From Verrucomicrobiales bacterium (lineage in GTDB: Bacteria > Verrucomicrobiota > Verrucomicrobiia > Limisphaerales > UBA1100), in assembly GCA_002718935.1 (NCBI GenBank), contig PBFV01000042.1, forward strand, positions 1 through 11,221: 11,221 nt of DNA. Direction: 5' to 3'. The position numbers were made by a program, and so were the translations under genes. The notes beneath the pieces are model-generated. The model worked only from the letters and a program-made list of their open reading frames with translations. It did no database searches and was not told where the DNA came from. This document shows positions 7,601 to 11,221 of this stretch, in pieces. Numbering within the stretch: position 1 is the first letter of the stretch; every line of letters starts with the position of its first letter.

Positions 7601-7877
7601 CATCGTGACGGAAGGCGGCGCCACGCCCGCCGATCGCGTGTCGTATGGCCTGCGCCTGTGCCTCTCGCGCGAGCCCAAACCCACCGAGGTGAATCGGCTA
7701 GTAAAACTCTTCAACGAGTTGCACGCCGATTACAAAAAGGATCCCGCGGCCGCCAAGCTGATGTCCACCGATCCCCTCGGCCCGCTGCCCAAGGAAATGA
7801 AAGCCGAGGAACTCGCCGCCTGGACCATTGTCGGCAATGTACTTTTGAATTTGGACGAGATGTTCATGAAACGATAA
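4668..7877 (+). CDS. PSCyt1-PSCyt2-PSD1 (DUF1549/DUF1553) cytochrome-type protein with discoidin-like insert
   Basis: The protein has 1069 residues from ATG 4668. A signal peptide (residues 1-20, MKTWRILLSLGLFTAVVEAA) precedes the planctomycete cytochrome C domain PSCyt1, with haem motif CYTCH at 38-42 and the likely axial Met in EVMPP (Met95). DUF1549/PSCyt2 follows at about 145-355 (DVDRFILAQLE, RRVSLDLTGLPPTPDE, HWARQWLDLARYADS) and ends in the family's own CxxCH, ACAQCHDHKYDP, with the cysteines at 327 and 330. A charged, probably helical stretch (371-395) leads to a discoidin-like beta region at about 461-590 (FVRVTNVGKG, LHLAEVQVFSNGQ, WWEVDLGSEQPIGKLAIWNR). The C-terminal DUF1553/PSD1 domain runs from about 760 to the end (LAEWILDERNPLTTRVIANR, GELPTHPVLLDWLA, VRRVPTNTPLQALVTMNDP). 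No member has a firmly established reaction known to me; an exported redox role is inferred from the haem motifs. The DUF1501 gene follows after 12 bases. Alanine codons shift from nearly all GCG at the 5' end to mainly GCC at the 3' end. No clear Shine-Dalgarno sequence is seen. Confidence 0.95.
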   Translation: MKTWRILLSLGLFTAVVEAAPKKISFNRDVRAILSENCYTCHGPDAAARKAKLRLDVREAAVAETKNGSFAIKPGDVEDSELVYRIFAEDADEVMPPKESKLALTTEQKAILKQWIVEGAEYEPHWAYVKPKREALPTVKDAKWGRNDVDRFILAQLERRGWTPSPAADKHALIRRVSLDLTGLPPTPDEVKAFIGDKSPEAYGKLVDRLLAKTAYGEHWARQWLDLARYADSTGYADDQPRTIWGYRDWVVRALNSNMPFDQFTREQLAGDLLKDPTNDQLVATAFHRNTQTNNEGGTADEEFRNVAVVDRVNTTMQVWMGTTMACAQCHDHKYDPLSQEEYFRLFAIFNNTEDSDKRNEAPFVSIYSEAQKKQRRDTELKVASLEKELNHLKATALDGLELWAKQFEKRVSVKRVKIARENNVLSVKVPPGKFNQLQVAGVDSSRVTIKLRPQGEKDLKGRFVRVTNVGKGVFLHLAEVQVFSNGQNIAPKGKAKQSSTGFGGPAARGNDGNTNGDYAKNSVTHSAQEDNPWWEVDLGSEQPIGKLAIWNRTGAGLAERLKVHRVEVLDANRKVVWKEESNKVFKVNVDYALDGARLLPFVPVPNTRDTGLLRFKTATTAAEGDVVEVTVKGLKDEKVVVSIVAGALPKLETELPKDVHGILSTPVEKRNATQVKRLKDYFAANNPKTVAKAKELDAAQKQLAGMKGTTTVPVMREMAKGRETHIQLRGNYQQKDKRVYEGVPAVFGVPTAEKPNRLQLAEWILDERNPLTTRVIANRYWESIFGTGLVRTSEEFGSQGELPTHPVLLDWLATELVRMKWDTKAFLKLLVTSAAYRQDSRATAARLENDPANRFYARGPRLRLTAEMIRDQAMFVSGLLSSKMYGVPVKPYQPSFGVSAAFGPGMDWKTSGGEDKYRRGIYTHWRRTNPYPSMAAFDAPNRNVCTVRRVPTNTPLQALVTMNDPVYVEASQALARRIVTEGGATPADRVSYGLRLCLSREPKPTEVNRLVKLFNELHADYKKDPAAAKLMSTDPLGPLPKEMKAEELAAWTIVGNVLLNLDEMFMKR

Positions 7878-7889
7878 CTTGAAAAGAAA

Positions 7890-9347
<1,458 letters not shown>

Positions 9348-9373
9348 TCGAATCGCTCACACAGGCGCAGAGA

Positions 9374-9712
9374 CTATTCCTCCTCGAACCACAGCACCCC
9401 ATCCTCTTCCGCAATCTCTAGTGGAAACAGACTCGCCCCCGCGCAAGGGCCGCGGGTGCAGAGGCCGGTGTCGGGCTCGTAGACAGCACCGTGGGTTTGG
9501 CACATGAGGGCATCACCTTGATTGGTGAAGAACCGGTTGTCGCCGTAATCGAGTGAAATCGGAATGTGCCGGCAGGTGTTTTCGTAGGCGAACAGCTCTC
9601 CTTTGAAGCGCCCGACAAACCCTTCCAACGGCCGCTCCCCGCGCGTGAAGGAAAATTTCACCGTTGTACCTTCGGCGATGTCCGCCACCGCCGCTATTTT
9701 AATGCGCGCCAC
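9374..9712 (-). CDS. Small Rieske [2Fe-2S] ferredoxin-like protein
   Basis: This 112-residue protein is read on the minus strand from GTG at 9712. The frame stays open upstream to a TGA without an ATG, so GTG is the best start; no good Shine-Dalgarno sequence is visible. It is a single Rieske domain with the cluster ligands C47-R-H49 and C71-Q-T-H74, 21 residues apart, followed by the usual proline/glycine loop region GLCTRGPCAG (83-92) and a last beta strand GVLWFE. It has no signal peptide or membrane segment, so a soluble cytoplasmic electron carrier is expected, comparable to Rieske ferredoxins of aromatic-ring dioxygenases. No oxygenase or reductase lies within the window, so the partner is unknown. 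The gene converges on the DUF1501 gene, with 26 bases between the stops and no terminator hairpin seen there. The two extra cysteines (85 and 90) are not standard cluster ligands. Confidence 0.9.
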   Translation of the reverse strand: MARIKIAAVADIAEGTTVKFSFTRGERPLEGFVGRFKGELFAYENTCRHIPISLDYGDNRFFTNQGDALMCQTHGAVYEPDTGLCTRGPCAGASLFPLEIAEEDGVLWFEEE

Positions 9713-9859
9713 GCGCGGAGCGTAAAATGAATTACCGAGGGATTGAAGCGCGGATTGTTGGTCAATTCATCGGTTGGGAGGGCGAAGCTCCTGCTTCTCT
9801 TCTCTAGTGCGTGTTTTGTTTTGGCTTTTCGATTGGTGTTGGCCTGACACACTCGGCGC
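9713..9859. other. Divergent intergenic region between Rieske and hydrolase genes
   Basis: These 147 bases must hold the start signals for both divergent genes unless transcription enters from elsewhere. I see a small perfect hairpin, GAAGC (9784-9788) and GCTTC (9793-9797) around a TCCT loop, followed by a pyrimidine- and T-rich stretch to about 9830. On the minus strand there is a TTGACC resembling a -35 element (complement of GGTCAA near 9760), but no -10 hexamer sits 16-18 bases from it. Promoters are therefore implied by the gene layout and not located. Confidence 0.35.
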
Positions 9860-10828
9860 ATGAGATTTGTATTTGCGATGCTGCTGTTGGCGTGTTCGGC
9901 GGATGCTGCAATCAAAGGCTGGCCGAAGGAGATTCGGGAAATCAAATACCGCAGTGCGGCGGATGATACGGATCAACCGGCGCTGCATTTTGCGCCCAAA
10001 GCCAAAGAGGCGCGGCCGTTGTTGGTGGGGCTGCATTCGTGGTCCAGCGATTATCGTCAGGCCAATACTTCGTACGGCTTGTGGGTGGTGAAGCAGGGTT
10101 GGCATTTCATCCATCCCAACTTCCGCGGGCGCAACCGCACGCCGCAGGCGATGGGATCGGAGCTGGCGGTGCAGGATATCCTCAGCGCGGTGGCGTGGGC
10201 GCGGAAACAGGGCAACGTGGATGCCAACCGGATTTATGTGATCGGCGCCTCGGGCGGCGGGTATGCAAGTCTGTTGATGGCCGGGCGCGCGCCGGAGTTG
10301 TGGGCGGGCGTGTCGGCGTGGGTGCCGATTTCGGATTTGGTGAAGTGGCATGCGGAAACCTCGAAACGCAAGCTGCGCTATGCCGGCGAGATCGAAGCAG
10401 CGATCGGCGGCAAACCGCTGCCCGGCACGCCGGAGCACGCGGATGCGCTCAAGCGGTCGGCCATCACCTACATAGCCCGCGCGCGTGGAGTAAATCTCGA
10501 CATCAACGCGGGCATCACTGACGGCCACAACGGCAGCGTGCCGATCAGTCATTCGTTGGAGGCGTTCAACGCATTGGCGGCGCCGAAGGACCGGTTGAGC
10601 GCGGCCTTGATTGGGGAGTTTGTGAAAACGGCCAAGGTGCCGGAGGTGCTGCGGAAAGAGGCGGTGGCCGATGCCAGTTATGGCCGTAAATCGGTGCTTT
10701 TCCGCAGAAAATCCGGCGCGGCGCGGGTGACGATTTTTCAGGGCGGCCACGAAATAATCCCCGAGGCCGGCCTGCAATGGCTTGCCAAGCAAACGCGAAA
10801 CGAACAGGATGCGCGCCCCGAAAAATGA
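9860..10828 (+). CDS. Exported alpha/beta hydrolase (S9/esterase-like serine hydrolase)
   Basis: The protein has 322 residues from ATG 9860. The N-terminus MRFVFAMLLLACSADAA is a short signal sequence. It could be cut by signal peptidase I after Ala-Asp-Ala (14-16) or, less likely, be a lipoprotein signal with Cys12, because LLAC has an unusual Leu at -2. The mature protein is an alpha/beta hydrolase: PLLVGLHSWSSDY (53-65) forms the oxyanion region, the nucleophile elbow is GASGGG with Ser131, the acid is Asp221 in GITDGHNGSVPISHS (a typical D-x-x-VP segment of prolyl-oligopeptidase-like enzymes), and the base is His297 in FQGGHE. The triad is complete, so an active esterase or peptidase outside the cytoplasm is expected; substrate specificity cannot be read. 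The long segment between Ser131 and Asp221 probably forms a small cap. Its stop overlaps the start of the next gene (ATGA), indicating translational coupling. No Shine-Dalgarno sequence is evident. Confidence 0.88.
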   Translation: MRFVFAMLLLACSADAAIKGWPKEIREIKYRSAADDTDQPALHFAPKAKEARPLLVGLHSWSSDYRQANTSYGLWVVKQGWHFIHPNFRGRNRTPQAMGSELAVQDILSAVAWARKQGNVDANRIYVIGASGGGYASLLMAGRAPELWAGVSAWVPISDLVKWHAETSKRKLRYAGEIEAAIGGKPLPGTPEHADALKRSAITYIARARGVNLDINAGITDGHNGSVPISHSLEAFNALAAPKDRLSAALIGEFVKTAKVPEVLRKEAVADASYGRKSVLFRRKSGAARVTIFQGGHEIIPEAGLQWLAKQTRNEQDARPEK

Positions 10829-11221
10829 GTGACGCGAATCTTTTGCCTGAACCGAAGTTTGTTCCCGAACTCCACCCGACCTTTCGCCCGGCGATTCTGG
10901 TCAACCGCGCCTTTGAGGCGGCGGCACGCGATACCGGCGCGGCGGTGGACGTGGGCATCGCGCTCGAGCAGGCCGATGGCTCGGTGTTTCATCATCGCAC
11001 GGTGCTGTTCCCGGCCGATCACGAGTTGGAGCCGAACAATTTCCGCCACCTCGAGCGCATGGTGAAGTTTTTGCTGTGGCAACGCGGCGGTTGGAAGATT
11101 CATCTTAGCGGCGCGGACGCCTACACCGAGCGGCTGCAGGATTATTATCGCACGAATGAGTTCGGCAAATTCGACGACGACGTGATCGGCGTGAAAAACA
11201 ACGGTAACTCGCTGGAGGTGG
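10825..11221 (+). CDS. Unidentified cytoplasmic protein, possibly N-terminal extension of a ROK-family protein (3' truncated)
   Basis: The frame starts at ATG 10825, sharing ATGA with the hydrolase stop, and remains open to the right edge (132 complete codons). The start MSDANLLPEPKFVPELHP has no signal sequence, so the product should be cytoplasmic. The visible part has the stretches VDVGIALEQADGSVFHHR, ERMVKFLLWQRGGWKIHL and DYYRTNEFGKFDDDVIG. From memory these resemble the N-terminal region that precedes the ROK (sugar kinase/repressor) nucleotide-binding core in a group of PVC proteins. The diagnostic DxGGT/DLGGS-type phosphate motif would lie beyond the window, so the family call is tentative. 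If it is correct, a cytoplasmic sugar kinase-like protein is translationally coupled to an exported hydrolase, which would fit a small catabolic unit. Confidence 0.75.
   Translation, partial: MSDANLLPEPKFVPELHPTFRPAILVNRAFEAAARDTGAAVDVGIALEQADGSVFHHRTVLFPADHELEPNNFRHLERMVKFLLWQRGGWKIHLSGADAYTERLQDYYRTNEFGKFDDDVIGVKNNGNSLEV

Noticed and set aside
9755..9765. Minus-strand TTGACC as a promoter for the Rieske gene
   Set aside because: No -10-like hexamer occurs 16-18 bases downstream; the nearest AT-rich candidate (TAATTC) is about 25 bases away.
9767..10792. 341-codon minus-strand frame opposite the alpha/beta hydrolase
   Set aside because: It is Arg/His-rich with no motif, while the plus-strand hydrolase has a complete catalytic triad.

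Overview
The window reads as chromosomal DNA from a PVC-superphylum bacterium, most likely Verrucomicrobiota, although Planctomycetota or Lentisphaerota cannot be excluded from one window. The main argument is gene content. It holds a ThuA-like domain, a 'Pirellula/Verrucomicrobium-type' dehydrogenase with a C-terminal CxxCH cytochrome, a PSCyt1/PSCyt2/PSD1 (DUF1549/DUF1553) protein and a DUF1501 Tat-exported protein, families that are massively expanded in those phyla. The DNA is GC-rich. Most starts lack a clear Shine-Dalgarno sequence, which also fits the group.

Layout. 1-699 (+): C-terminal part of a neutral-ceramidase-like protein, cut by the left edge. 744-4567 (+): a ThuA domain with a signal sequence (744-1607), then a second open frame encoding a discoidin (F5/8 C) domain, dehydrogenase propeller, HEAT-like repeats and cytochrome c (1595-4567). 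The two frames meet at a run of ten A residues that contains an in-frame A AAA AAG motif. A -1 shift or one extra A would give a single exported protein of about 1274 residues. 4668-7877 (+): a PSCyt1/PSCyt2/PSD1 protein with two CxxCH motifs and an inserted discoidin-like region. 7890-9347 (+): a DUF1501 protein with a twin-arginine signal. 9374-9712 (-): a small Rieske [2Fe-2S] protein, convergent with the preceding gene. 9860-10828 (+): an exported serine alpha/beta hydrolase. 10825-11221 (+): the start of a cytoplasmic protein, possibly ROK-like, joined to the hydrolase by an ATGA overlap and cut by the right edge.

How the genes may work together. The genes from 744 to 9347 look like one transcription unit of exported proteins: a ThuA/discoidin/dehydrogenase/cytochrome polypeptide, a second cytochrome-type protein with its own discoidin-like module, and the DUF1501 partner usually found beside DUF1553 proteins. 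Discoidin modules often bind glycans and ThuA domains are linked to sugar use, so extracytoplasmic oxidation or degradation of carbohydrate is a reasonable inference; no substrate can be read from the sequence.

The most notable signal is the A10 junction at 1585-1594. It could be programmed recoding or transcriptional slippage that makes both a short ThuA protein and the long fusion, a recent inactivating indel, or a homopolymer sequencing error. I found no CRISPR array, tRNA, rRNA, insertion sequence or phage gene.
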